Below are positions 36,672 through 47,597 of a stretch of DNA of 64,000 bases, piece by piece. The notes beneath the pieces were generated by a model that saw nothing but the letters and a program-made list of their open reading frames with translations, was not told where the DNA came from and ran no database searches. The translations under genes were made by a program, and so were the position numbers. Numbering within the stretch: the stretch's first letter is position 1; the number at the start of each line of letters is the position of its first letter. This DNA is from Epiperipatus broadwayi. Taxonomy: Eukaryota; Onychophora; Udeonychophora; Euonychophora; Peripatidae. Where the stretch lies: assembly GCA_028023455.1 (NCBI GenBank), contig JAQFVV010012511.1, forward strand, positions 1,862,165 through 1,926,164, in the 5' to 3' direction.

Positions 36672-37420
36672 ATGATGAACTTTTATTTAGGTACATATAA
36701 CTGTAGATCACTTTCAAGTAAAGAAAGAGTGCAAGAATTAGAAGAAAAATGGTCTAATATATGTGACATTATTGAATTTTGTGAAGTTAGTAGAAAAGGT
36801 GAAGAAACAATTGGTTTAAAATGTGGATATGTATTATATTACAAAAGCACAACCATTGGAAGCACAAATGAAGTAGGATTCATTATAAATACAAAATGGC
36901 AGAAGAACATTGTGGAAATTTATGGGGCATCAGATTGAGTGTTAAGATTAGTTATCCAACTTAATAATAGATATCAAATGCAGTTAATTCAGGTTTATGT
37001 CAAACAAATTCTCATTGTGATGTGAGTTTTTATATGGATGTATTAAAAGCTTTTGATCAGATCAAACAACATTTTAAAATTGTCATGGAGACTTTATTGG
37101 TAAACAGTTGAAAAATAAAAATGTTGTAAATTTGGTTATGATGATTAAAATGAGAGAGAACACAGACTTGTGGAGTTTGTAGACAAAGAAAAACTATATT
37201 ATGAATTCTTTCTTTGAGAAAAATCCTAAATGGAAATGAACATGGAAATATCCAAATGAATATACAGAAAATTGGATTATATTTTGACTAATAAGAAATA
37301 TGTATTTCAATATTTTAATGTTGTTACTAAATTCAACATGGGAAGTGATCATCAATTAGTGAGATGTAAGAGATGTGTTAATGCAAAATCAGAGATACAA
37401 AAAATATTAAGAAAATGATA
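36672..37420 (+). pseudogene. RTE AP-endonuclease domain, broken
   Basis: The frame at 36672-36938 (89 codons) keeps GTYNCRSLSS, EVSRKGEET and GYVLYYKS, characteristic of RTE/BovB endonucleases. After a frameshift come NRYQMQLIQVYV, then MNSFFEKNPKWK (stop) TWKYPN near 37200, and FNMGSDHQLVRC near 37330-37370. The catalytic role in the living element is nicking of target DNA for target-primed reverse transcription. Several stops and shifts make this copy inactive. Confidence 0.8.
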
Positions 37421-39140
37421 TTCTTTGTTGATATTTCTAACCTTCAGAAACATTTTAATGAATTTAAATTAGAACTTGCAAATTGTCTTCAAATATTAAC
37501 AGATTTTGAACATGGTTCAGATTTGAATGAAATCACTAGACAGATAACTGATATAATTTTAAAAATTTCAACAAAGATAATCAGTATAAAAAACAGCAAT
37601 TAATCAGTAACATTTCTATTAAGACAAGACAATTTATGAAGAAAAGTAGGAATATGAAAATATATAAAAATGATGCATTAAGAATAATTGAATATCTAAA
37701 ATTTTGTAAAATAGTATGAAAAAGAGTTAATAATGCTATAAGAAAATATTATTGTGAACTAGCAAGGAAAGCTATAGAAAACAATTAAGTCTCAAAAGTG
37801 TAAAGCAACATCTTGATATTGATAGGAAAATTATTTCTGTAACAAGAGAATGACATCATGAAATGGGTAGATAAGTTCAATCAAGAATTATGTAATAATA
37901 AAAACAAGAAAAAATATCTTACAAGATTACTATATCTTCTGAATTGCCCAGAATTTTAAATGAAGAAGTGAGACACGCAATTAAATCTATGAAAAAGGGA
38001 AAAGCTCCAGGTAATGATAGAATTATAATCAATATCTTAAAGAAGTAGATGAAAAATAGGAATTTTTTGGCAAAGTTATATACCAAACATCTGAATGATA
38101 AAAATGTATCAGTTGATTGAAAGAATGCAGTATTAATATTAATATTTATAAAAGATGATAAAAAAGATATTAGAAATTACAGACTTAACAGGTTTTATCA
38201 GTTCTATGCAGAAAATTTTGGATTATAACCAAGTAAAAGAACAAAATGAATTTAAAAGTGCTTTTAATGTAATGATTCATATCCAAGTATTGAGAGAAAG
38301 TTATAGAAATCACTAAATTTGAATTGCCATTATGCTTTTGATTTGTAGATTATGAAAAAGCATTTGATTCTATAAGCAGTTATTCATATTAAGCATTGAA
38401 TAATCTAGATATAGATTCAGGATATTGTCATATTATGAAAATATTTATAAAATTGCAACAATAATGATTAGATTACGTACTGATACTAGGGAAATTAATA
38501 TTGAGGAGGGTGTATAATGGTTCATATCTTCAAAACTTTTTACAGGAGTTTTGAAAAAATATTTTGTGGATTAAAATGGGAAGCTAAGGGAGTAAAAGTA
38601 AATGGAGATTATTTAAGTTATCTAGATTTTTCAGATGATGTAGTTGTTTTTTTGCAAATAATGCTTTAATTTTTCAGGAAATGTTGCAAGAGTTGTCATA
38701 TGAAAGTAAAAAAGTAGGACTAAAGATAAATGTTAAAAAAATACTAAAGTAATATCCCAAAGATTTTCTCAAAAGAAGAAAATAAAGATTAATAATGGTA
38801 ACTTAGAAGAAGTTAACAACTTCAAATACCTTGGTCAACTTTTTATTACAGATGAAAACAGAATGGATGAAATTAATTATAGAATTAAACTTGGTTGCAG
38901 TGATTTTGATAAAAGTAACTTAATATTAAAGGGAAATATGCCTATGTGTTTGAAAAGAAAGGTTTTTAATAAATGAATTTTACCACTTTTTTCTTATGAA
39001 TCTAAATATTGGATACTTAACAAATAAGCAAAACAGAGATTTTAGACTGAACAAAGTATGGAGAGATGCATATTAAAAGTAGCAAGAAGAGATAAAAATG
39101 ACATACTTGAGTGAGAGAACAAATAAGTGTGTCATTGAAA
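37421..39140 (+). pseudogene. RTE reverse transcriptase domain, broken
   Basis: Frame by frame, RT landmarks appear in order: EEVRHAIKSMKKGKAPGND near 37960-38025, a remnant of the KNYR motif near 38165, FVDYEKAFDSI at 38342-38376 (motif A), GDYLSYLDFSDDVVVF near 38604-38652 (motif C, with FSDD where active elements have FADD), KVGLKINVKK near 38715, NNFKYLGQLF near 38818, and MCLKRKVFN near 38945. The last recognisable part, SMERCILKVARRDKND, lies near 39060-39105. Intervening stops and frame changes show it is dead. Confidence 0.8.
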
Positions 39141-39597
39141 GAATTAATAGACTGAAGTAGATTTGGACTAAACAACATGTGAGATGGATGGATGAAATAT
39201 GATAGTGTGCTGGGTAATGTGGAAAAGATAGGCTAGAGAGTTAAGAAACTGGTTTAAACTTAGAGGGGCTTTTATCCTGAAATGGATTAATAATGGTTAA
39301 AAATGATGTTGATGTCTTTTTAATATAAATTTATTTCTACCAAAAGCATTGCATTTGAATTCAGTTTGATGATTAATTTTATCCATTATCTTTTTACCTA
39401 TATTAATAGTCTAACTAAAGTATTTGTAATGATTAACTTCTAATTTATTATTATCAATATTTATTTTCTCTTTATGTAAAAAACATCAATAATACTGTAA
39501 TATTTTTTACATTTATTTTTAGTCCTACATTCTTTCTTTCATTTAATATCTATTGTAATATTTGTTTGAAACTCTAAAGTATTTTACAAAAATAATC

Positions 39598-39886
39598 ACA
39601 TTGTGGGGTGGAGTGGATTGAAGCCTGTCTATTAAAGTATGAAGATTGACTATCTTAATATAAGCTGAGCATTGATTGTTTATATGTGTGGAGATGATAA
39701 TCTGGACTAACTGATGAGTGCTGGTTTAGCACAAAATATGTAGGTTATTCTTTATCTTTTCAATGTGTGTGTGATCAAGTGTATCAGCAGTATGAGATAG
39801 CATGGATAGTTGAGGATTGTGTGAAAGTGTGAGATCAACCCCATATTGGAGTGCTGGTGTGAAAAAAAAGCCTGTACTGTAGATAA
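39598..39886 (+). mobile_element. Family A insertion in the old RTE
   Basis: About 290 bp in plus orientation, beginning in GGGTGGAGTGGATTGAAGCC and ending AAGCCTGTACTGTAG. RTE sequence on the two sides joins at the counterpart of the FADD region, which defines the boundaries. An approximate repeat (TGATTATTTTT versus TGAATTTTTAT, minus-strand reading) may be the decayed target duplication. This is a single, non-foldback family A copy. Confidence 0.65.
39695..39750 (+). ncRNA. Hammerhead-like motif with perfect helix II but mutated G12 (family A)
   Basis: Core CTGATGA at 39711-39717, helix II GTGCT/AGCAC with loop GGTTT (five Watson-Crick pairs), then AAA instead of GAA at 39733-39735. Helix I ATAATC-TGG-ACTAA is present on the 5' side, but the 3' strand (GGTTATTC) is partly deleted. 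Probably inactive, but it preserves the ancestral helix II. Confidence 0.55.
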
Positions 39887-41288
39887 AAATTCATGTATAA
39901 AATATAAATGATTTAAATAATTTCTGATTTATTTCCTCAATTTTCTATTTTACTTACAAAATATTTCCTGAATAACTGTTGTAAATATTTTGGAGATCAC
40001 AAAGTCTTAATCCTTGCTAATGTCAGGTAGTTATTTTTTATTTGATAAATATTTTTTAAGAATATAACAATATGCTGGGACTATATTTTAAAAGTCCAAA
40101 ACTTTAATCTTTATGAAAATACTTATAGAATCAAATGTCTTTTGTAAACTACAAAGGCAAAGCAAAATGGCAACTCACGCCTACAACTTTTTTTAATTCT
40201 TGGATATAATCCACTGTGCTGTAATTACTGTTTAATTCCATATTATTTTGATTTACTTAAATCCATGTTTTCTGTAGATGAGTTGTAATTAGCTTTTTAA
40301 TGATATTCTACAGAACTGGTAGAAGACAGGCCTGGAATTTTTGCTATCTTCTTTATCATCTTTATTAAATATTATTATCCTATTAAATTATTCTAATCAT
40401 CTAGTATATTTTTATTATCTTTGCCAATAATTCTATTTCTTTATTTATTTTCAAAGATATTAATAATAATTTTATTTTCTGAAGCTTTTTCATTTTTCAG
40501 AGATTTATTGTGATTCATGTTTTCATTTAAATTACTTGGCACTTCCAAAAATGTTGAAATTTGTAGAGCCGTTTTTTATTTTATTTATAACTACATAGTT
40601 GTTAATAAAACTCTTCTGAATACTTCATGATGCCATATTTTAAAGTAATAGTTTTGTTTTTAACTATTTAAGCAATATTTTCTTCAATGGCAAAATGTGT
40701 TATACTTTTGAGACTAATTTACAATTTTATTTTTTTTAAATTGTCATCACATTTTTTTTATAATTCTAGATATTCAATTTTTAAACTAGATTATTTTAAA
40801 ATATTTGCATATTCCTTCTTTTCTTTATACTTTGCCTTAATTCAGTTAAAAATTTACTGCTGAATTGCTGCTTTTTTATACTCGTTATCTTTGTAGCCAA
40901 TCTCAATATGGTATCAAGTATATTTTTATTGAATTACATAGCAGGTCTAAGTGGTCATCAATCCTGTTAATATTATAAATCAACTTGTCTTTCCAGCCTT
41001 ACATTAACACATAATTACATCTCACTAATTAATAATCACTTCAATAAGTACATTACAATCATGAAATATATATTTTCTATTTTCTACTTGCCAAAATATA
41101 ATCCATTTCTATCATAACTTTATTTGAATGCTTTCACAACCATTTTTTTTAGAGTTAAAAAAAGAATTTATAATGTACAGGGTTTTTTCCCACAAATTCT
41201 ATGAGTCTCTCTTCTTTCTCATGTCTGTTTTATATCTAAATTTACTATCACTATTTGTGTCTTTTGATTTCCAATTTTAACATTAATA

Positions 41289-43822
41289 TATCTCTGGCGG
41301 CCCTCCTTCGTTTCCCTCAAACCTAATGCCCCTCGGAAGTTGACCTTTTAAAGTTATAAATTTAAATAGTTGTCGTCTAAACAGCTTTCGTGCGAACCAA
41401 CGCTAATTAGATAGGATTAGTAAAATTATGGTCCTAAAATTTTTAATATTTCTAAAAATGTTTTATTATTTAAGTTAAGAGTAAATTTTATTTTGTTGTT
41501 TAATATTGTAATTTGTATGTGGGTATATAATCGGCATATAGAAGAAAGACGATTTAAAATATGTAAAAGCCGTTATCTAAAAATACTATTAAATGTTTCT
41601 TTAAAATTGTTAAAGTTTCTTGTTTTAAATATATTTCAGAGAAAAGTTTCTCGAAGATATATTTAAAGCGATATCAAAATATATTTGTAAATTATTTTTA
41701 ATAAATATGTTAAAAATGTTTTCGTTTTAAAAAAATGTTAAAAGGTTGTTTTTAAATAGAAAGAGTTTCTATTATATGTAAGATTAAAAATTTCTATTAT
41801 ATGTAAGATTAAAAATAAAAGTCAAGTAATTAAAGTTTTTGGTTGTAAACAAGGTCATTAACGACCACACCTGGAATTGAAAAGTAAAACTAGTTCAAAA
41901 TTTACTAATTAAAATCTCCTTAGATAAGTTTAAGTTATTTTAAAATCTAAATTGGACAATTGTTTGCAACGAAAAATCTTAATTATAATAAAAGCTATGG
42001 AATGTTTCTAACATAAGTTATCTAAGATCTGAATTATAAATTGAAAAACACTTAATTAAATTCCTGAGTTTAGTGAGTCTTGGGGGGAGTTGATAAGGAA
42101 AAATATAAATACTCTTTGTTAGGCTATTGTTGAGTTGGCTCTTCACATTTTAAGTTTACTCCGGCTAGCGGCATCTTGTTGTGTTTGGGGAGATTTTCTC
42201 GTCGAATCTACTTGTGGGGAGCTAATAATGGGAAGTGTATCTAAACTTAGTAAATTGTTTTTATTTTTAAGTCTGTGTATTCTGTGTAAATGTAATATTC
42301 TATATAGTTTATTTCTTTTAAAATAATGATAAAGTAAATGTATCAAAACTTAAAATCCATTTAATATTTTAAATCGTCAATTCTATCAAATTTAATGTGT
42401 TATGTTTAAATAATGACTTATTTATATTTTCCATTCCTAAAGTAAATTATTTATTTAAGTTATATCTGTGGTTGTGTATATTTCTTTGTATTTTATTTTA
42501 AATGTTATTTATTTTATATGAAAATTTGAAAATTATATTTTAAGAAGATATTATTTGAAAATCTTCGTGTAATTTATTTATAGAATTTCTGGTGTTTGAA
42601 ATCTATTTTTTTATTTAAATGATTTAATATGTGAAATGTGGCTCTTTTGATCACGTTAAAAATTATTATAGTTTTATTTAGAATTAAATTTAGCCTTATC
42701 ATAGTTATAAGTATATTTGATTTAAATTCTTATCATTGAAATATCTTTCCTCCTTAAATATTTATTATCTATAAGTACGTATAGTCGAATGTCAAAGTAC
42801 AATGTAGTAATATTCCCTTTAGTAGATAGCATTTATTATCAGGCTATGCAAGAGTTGTCCCAATTTGATAGGCTAATATGCTATTATGTATTTATAGTTG
42901 AATATACTATTTTTTGTGGATGTGATATTATTTTATAAAAATATTCTCGTTTGTGCTATCGTAATATAGTATCTTAAGATACCATTGCCAAATCTTCTCT
43001 TATAGGGTAGAGCAGTAGTGAAGTGAGCAAGGAGGTTAGCATTAAGACCCTGCATTCTGAAAATGTTCCTTTTCCGAGATTGGATCGGTTAAGTATGGTT
43101 TTCGCAAGAACCTGAAGTTATTTCATCCATCCGAAGTGCTTTTTATTATTGTTTATGTGCATGGATTGTAATATCTATCCACTCTCCCACCTTAACATAC
43201 GCTTTAGTTTGAAATTTTCTCTGAAAGATGTTGTCGATCATTACTTGAGTGTTTATGGTGTTATTAAATTATATTGTATGTTTTAGTAAATGAATTCATG
43301 ATCAAAGTTTAATATAATTATTTATATACCAGCAAAATTAATAGATTTGTTATCGAGATTTATAGCATAGTAGTGATTAATTATGTATTAATTGAAAACA
43401 ACTCATAAGATGGGACATTCAAACCCATTTATTAAAATTAAATGAAAGAATTATTAAAAAATTTTTAATTGGTTTAAAAAAAATTATTTAAATAAATTTA
43501 TAATTGTTTATAAAAAAGGGAGTGGGTTTTTTTTTTCCCCTATTTTTGTTTTTTATATTGTGGTGTGTGTGTAAAATATATTATATTTATTATATATTTA
43601 AATAAATATAATATTAAATTTATTTTTTTTTTTTTTTCTTTTTATTGTTATTAATCTAAATTAATTTTATTTTTTTTTTTTTTTTATATATATTTGAAAA
43701 ATTAATTTGGTTAAATTAAATTTTGTGATATTTTATTAAATTATTAATTTTTTTTTTTTATTTTAGTTTTTTTTTTTTTTTTCTGTCCTAGCAGAGGAGG
43801 GGGGGAAGGGGGGGTGTAAGGT
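41289..43822. other. Less AT-rich unassigned block with promoter-like features
   Basis: It starts abruptly at TCTCTGGCGGCCCTCC where the RTE ends, and holds scattered CpG-containing stretches to about 43200, then T-rich low-complexity DNA. A TATA-like box lies at 42102-42110 (AATATAAATAC), followed by a GC-richer region with CTCCGGCTAGCGGC at 42160. A 25-bp unit is tandemly doubled at about 41763-41815. It resembles the LTR-like blocks at 9.6 and 19.2 kb in texture, but no ends, duplications or coding sequence could be defined. The small frames at 42135-42346 on both strands are unsupported. Confidence 0.35.
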
Positions 43823-43832
43823 GGAGGGGGGT

Positions 43833-43855
43833 GGGGGGGGGGGGGGGGGGGGGGT

Positions 43856-43910
<55 letters not shown>
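43833..43910 (+). repeat. Poly-G tract (G22, T, G55)
   Basis: 22 consecutive G at 43833-43854, one T, then 55 consecutive G at 43856-43910, preceded by a G-rich lead-in from ~43796. It gives an artefactual polyproline minus-strand frame. Real homopolymers of this length are rare and assemblers often misjudge them. If real it would be a strong G-quadruplex former. Confidence 0.8.
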
Positions 43911-43912
<2 letters not shown>

Positions 43913-45655
43913 TGTTGTTTGATATCTCATGTTTGGCTAAATCAAAAACATTCTCACCATCTAAATAGAATTCTTTACTTTTCACCAGAATGAAATCTTA
44001 TTGTTGTACAGACATCAATTATCTGCATTTGATATTTTCTATTAAGTTGAATAACTAATCATGCCATTTTATCTTATAAGACATCACTGTTTAGAATGTC
44101 ATTTTTTCATTTACTTATTTATAGTGAATTTCATTCCACTTCTGCTTTCTACATTTGTTTCTTTAAATTAAAGAACAAGTCTGCTTTTCAACTCCATTGT
44201 CTCTTTTCTCTAACCTTACAAAGTCTGATAATTTCTCATGTTTTATTAGATAATGCCTTCAATTCGTCCAATTATCCTTCACTTGAAAGTAATCTATTAT
44301 TGTAGATACATAAATAAATGTTTATTAACTTTTATTGAGTCTATATGTTTTAATCAAACTATGCATCTTCTCTTAGAAAATTTATTTTTCAAGTGAGTAT
44401 ATATTTTATAATAAGTGTTAGGAATTTTTATTTACTATTACAAAAGAAAAATCTTATAATTATGCATTTAAAATGTCAAACTAGTAGAGAGAGAAAAAAA
44501 GGAGAGTGGAGGGGTGTGGTATAAAAACGGGACATAAGAGTAGTGAAAAATAAGAGTAAGAAGGGAAAGAATAGCGTGCAGTTAATGTTGTCAGTAAATT
44601 ATTTTCAGTTTTTATAGTATTAACTATTTCACATGTCAATAACTAGTGTTTTCTTTTTGTTTTGTTTTAAATAAACTATTAGTCATATCTTCAAAAAATC
44701 TGTTAATGATGAATATAGTATTTTCGCATGAATGAAATTAGATTAAAATTCTGAAAATATTTCACATATTTAAAACTGATAGTTTAAAAATATATTTTAC
44801 AATAAAAAATAATAATCAGATTATTGAAAAGAAAATCATTATTGCCTTTAGGAAATAATACAAAAAGTATATATATTGATTCAAATAAAATAATCTTTAA
44901 AGGGTAAAACTATTCATATAAACATTCCCTCCTTCTCAAAAATAACTTCAATTAATTAAACATGATGTTTGTTGGGCATCTTAATATTTTTAAAGTTTTA
45001 CATTTAAATTATTTTTAATAAGAATGAACTTAATGGAATAACAATTTTGAAGATAAGGAAATTGTAAATGAACATTTGAATGTTTACTTTTGATATGTTA
45101 TTTGGCCTCAAATGAAAATAGTAATTCTATGGTCAATTGTTTATATGATGTTTGAACAGGACAGTGATAGATTGATCACAATAATTCCAACCAACTGACC
45201 AAACTGGGAATTAACCCATGAACTTTTAGTTTTTCCCCAGCTTATCACTGATCTAATCTGCACATAAAGATGATTTACTAAAGATTCCGTTTTTGTATAA
45301 CCTTAAAAAAAAGGCAACATATTGAAGTACTTACATATTAGTCTGGTGGTGATAACAATTATCAGTGCAAACCAATGTGCAAATAAAGACCGAATTAAAC
45401 ACATTTACAATCTTTTAAAAAAGAAATTAATATTTTAAATGAATATTAGCTAATATTTCGATCAGGAGAAAACTCTTAGTCAAAATATTGGTTTCGTTGC
45501 ACATTAAAGAAATAAACATAATCTACATAACACAGTAATAAAAGTGAGTAACAAACAAAAAAGTAAAAAATATATATAAATGAATAAATTAAATTTAAAA
45601 TTAATCAACTATAACATTTGAATTTAATAATGTTACAAAATTGCTTATAATCTAA
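43911..45655. other. AT-rich non-coding DNA
   Basis: No gene or recognised repeat. The plus-strand frame 44096-44305 has no recognisable domain. Confidence 0.5.
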
Positions 45656-45806
<151 letters not shown>

Positions 45807-45815
45807 GTAGAGATG

Positions 45816-45874
45816 ATAATCTGGACCAACTGACAAGTGCTGGTTTAGCACAAAATACATATATTGTTAATTAT
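45816..45874 (+). ncRNA. Hammerhead-like motif with decayed core (family A)
   Basis: ATAATC-TGG-ACCAA, then CTGACAA (G8 changed to A) at 45830-45836, a perfect helix II GTGCT/AGCAC with loop GGTTT, AAA for GAA, ATACATAT, and TTGTTAATTAT. Structure is largely kept but two invariant core bases are lost, so it should be inactive. Confidence 0.5.
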
Positions 45875-46037
45875 TTATCTTTTGAACATATATGTGGTCA
45901 AGTATAACAGTGGTATGAGACATTATGGAGAGTTGAGGGTCTCCATACAGTAGTGCTACTCAGTGCCAACCAGAGTAATCAATGGATGCCAAAAGGCTTG
46001 TGCATAAAATCCCTATCTAGTGCCTACTCATCCAACA

Positions 46038-46079
46038 TCCCCCGACTAGTTTCTGGCTTGTGGCCTTCGTCAATGAGAA
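46038..46079 (-). ncRNA. Hammerhead-like motif, left arm of family B
   Basis: On the minus strand: TTCTCA, TTGACGA (C3 changed to T), helix II with loop CACAA (46054-46066), GAA, ACTAGT, C, then GGGGGA. Five of six helix I pairs can form, but the lost C3 should impair activity. Confidence 0.45.
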
Positions 46080-46350
46080 ATAGTGATCATATGATGTTTA
46101 GTGGTTTACATCAATCCTGCCTAATAGGATAGTGGTGGCTATGGTTGTTAAAGAGCCAAAGACACCAAAATGTATGGGTACTGAAATGTGTTCAGATCCA
46201 TATGACTATATAAGCTATTGAGCTTAGATTGAAAATATTGTGTTTTCAATTTTATTCTCATAGTTTTGTAATTAAGTAGAAATAAAAGGTGGCTGCTGGA
46301 GGGTTGCATTAGATCCTAAGATCTAAATGCAGTGCTCTCAGATTCAAAGC

Positions 46351-46392
46351 TCCTCACTGATGAAGGCCACAAGCCAGAAACTAGTCTGGGGA
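46351..46392 (+). ncRNA. Type I hammerhead ribozyme candidate, intact core (family B)
   Basis: Helix I strand TCCTCA (46351-46356), core CTGATGA (46357-46363), helix II GGC/GCC with loop CACAA inside an A-A pair (46364-46376), GAA (46377-46379), helix III AC/GT with loop TA (46380-46385), H17 = C (46386), and TGGGGA (46387-46392) closing helix I with six pairs (one T-G wobble). A further ATTC/GGAT pairing is possible beyond an internal loop. Very short helix III and a GTC cleavage triplet are typical of animal type I hammerheads. The A-A at the base of helix II is unusual and a caution. Confidence 0.65.
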
Positions 46393-46625
46393 TATTGGAT
46401 GAATAGGCACTAGATAGGGATTTTATGCACAAGCCTTCTGGCATCCATTGATTATTCTGGCTGCCACTAAGTGGCACTACTGTATGGAGAGTTTTGCCTG
46501 TTTTAATAAGAGTAAGGTGCTAGCATAAGAAATAGTGATCATGTGATGTTTAGAGTTGAGGGTTGTATAAAAGTCTGAGCTCAAAATACCCTATATATTA
46601 CATTGTTTATACAGGTATATATATA

Positions 46626-47200
46626 TCCTTATGTTAGATATTAAATAATAATAATAATTAATTCAATTAAATTCAATGCATAGTGAAATTATAAAAGTAT
46701 AGATTAGCATAAAAAACAACAAAATAATTTAAATAAAGTAGAAAAAGAAAATAAATAGTTAAGTAAAAAGTTAATTTGCCAAATAGAACTAAAGATTTTT
46801 TTTTTAAAAGATGAGTCTAGTGAACTGGTTGAAATCTTGATCAAATATATCTTTATTTGCAAAGTTTTTAGCACAGACTAAATAATATAGAGAATTTTAA
46901 TATATAAGATCTGCAACTCTGAAGTTAAAAAAATATTGTATGATTGTTATAATGATCTTTCTTGATATATAACTTAAAAAGGAAGTTAGACATAAAAATA
47001 TTTTGTGTGATAATTTTATGCTAAAACTTAAGACCTCTTGCTTTCATCTCAGCATTAACATGATATATTGATCACTATTTAAATTATTGAATTGAAAAAG
47101 AATTGTCAAAAACAAATTGAATTTTGATGATGTTTGCTCTAGAATGAGAATTTCATATAAGAAAACAATTAATTAAAATAATAACAATTATAATAATAAT
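46626..47200. other. AT-rich non-coding DNA
   Basis: No gene or recognised repeat between the family A/B complex and the second family B copy. Confidence 0.5.
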
Positions 47201-47202
47201 AC

Positions 47203-47597
47203 ACAGAGGCAAGACTCTCTATACAGTAGTGCCACTCAGTGCAAACTAAAGTAATCAATGGAAGCAGGAAGATTTGTGCATAAAGTCCCTATCTAGTGTC
47301 TACTCATCCAATATTCCCAGGCTACCTTTTAGCTTGTGGTTTTCATTAGTGATGAGCCTTGAATCTGAGAGCACTGCACCTAGATCATAGGCTTCTTGTT
47401 GATGAAAGCCACAAGCTAGAAACTAGTCTGGGGATATTGGATGAGTAATCTCTAGATAGGATTTTGTGTAAAAAACTTTCCTGCAGCCATTGATTACTCT
47501 GGCTTGCACTGAATGTCACTACTTCATGGAGAGTTTTGACTCTGTGTAAACAACTTGTGTAAACATAAAGAATGGTGATCAAGTGATGTTTAGTGGA
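47203..47597 (+). mobile_element. Family B foldback, second copy
   Basis: About 395 bp. The left arm (47215-47375, minus-like) begins CTCTATACAGTAGTGCCACT and the right arm (47395-47545) is its inverted counterpart, ending near CATGGAGAGTTTTGACTCTG. It finishes with GATCAAGTGATGTTTAGTGG as in copy 1. The middle spacer is only ~20 bp, against ~250 bp in copy 1. The minus-strand frame 47385-47582 is incidental. No clear target duplication was found. Confidence 0.7.
47393..47434 (+). ncRNA. Hammerhead-like motif, right arm of family B copy 2
   Basis: TTCTTG, TTGATGA (C3 to T) at 47399-47405, helix II AGC/GCT with loop CACAA, GAA, ACTAGT, C, TGGGGA. Compared with copy 1, helix II changed GGC/GCC to AGC/GCT, a paired substitution that preserves base pairing. 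Activity is doubtful because of the C3 change. Confidence 0.5.

Larger units (their letters stand above)
36186..39316 (+). mobile_element. Nearly full-length RTE/BovB-like non-LTR retrotransposon, inactive
   Basis: A 3.13-kb element between TTTTTAAT copies at 36178-36185 and 39317-39324, close to the ~3.2-kb length of RTE elements. It has a ~490-bp 5' leader, an AP-endonuclease and a reverse transcriptase, and ends in a short TGATG-rich tail (ATGATGTTGATG at 39303-39314) typical of RTE 3' ends. The reading frame is broken by many stops and frameshifts. The same family gave the endonuclease part of bovine craniofacial development protein 2. It is inserted inside an older copy of its own family. 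Confidence 0.8.
39317..41288 (-). mobile_element. RTE-like retrotransposon, 5' part of the old minus-strand copy, 5'-truncated
   Basis: Read on the minus strand from 41288 down, the order is: endonuclease remnants (NVKIGNQ near 41275, GKKPCTL near 41195, a counterpart of GSDHQLVRC near 41000), then RT remnants (NENMNHNKSLKN near 40520, KDDKEDSKNSRP near 40355, a counterpart of FVDYEKAFD near 40130-40165, VGLKINVK near 39510). It stops at 39317, exactly where its 3' part resumes at 36185. The N-terminal endonuclease is absent, so the copy is 5'-truncated. A family A repeat interrupts it at 39598-39886. Confidence 0.7.
45941..46551 (+). mobile_element. Family B foldback retroposon with a 12-bp target-site duplication
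   Basis: A 611-bp insertion flanked by AGAGTTGAGGGT at 45929-45940 and 46552-46563, interrupting family A. The left ~150 bp (CTCCATACAGTAGTG onward) and a right segment at about 46345-46485 are inverted copies of each other, separated by ~250 bp of unique sequence. The 3' end GTGATCATGTGATGTTTA also occurs next to the left arm (46083-46100). Each arm has a hammerhead-like motif. No coding capacity. It is younger than the family A copy it splits. Confidence 0.8.

Noticed and set aside
43788-43985. Polyproline open reading frame
   Set aside because: Pure translation of the poly-G tract on the minus strand.
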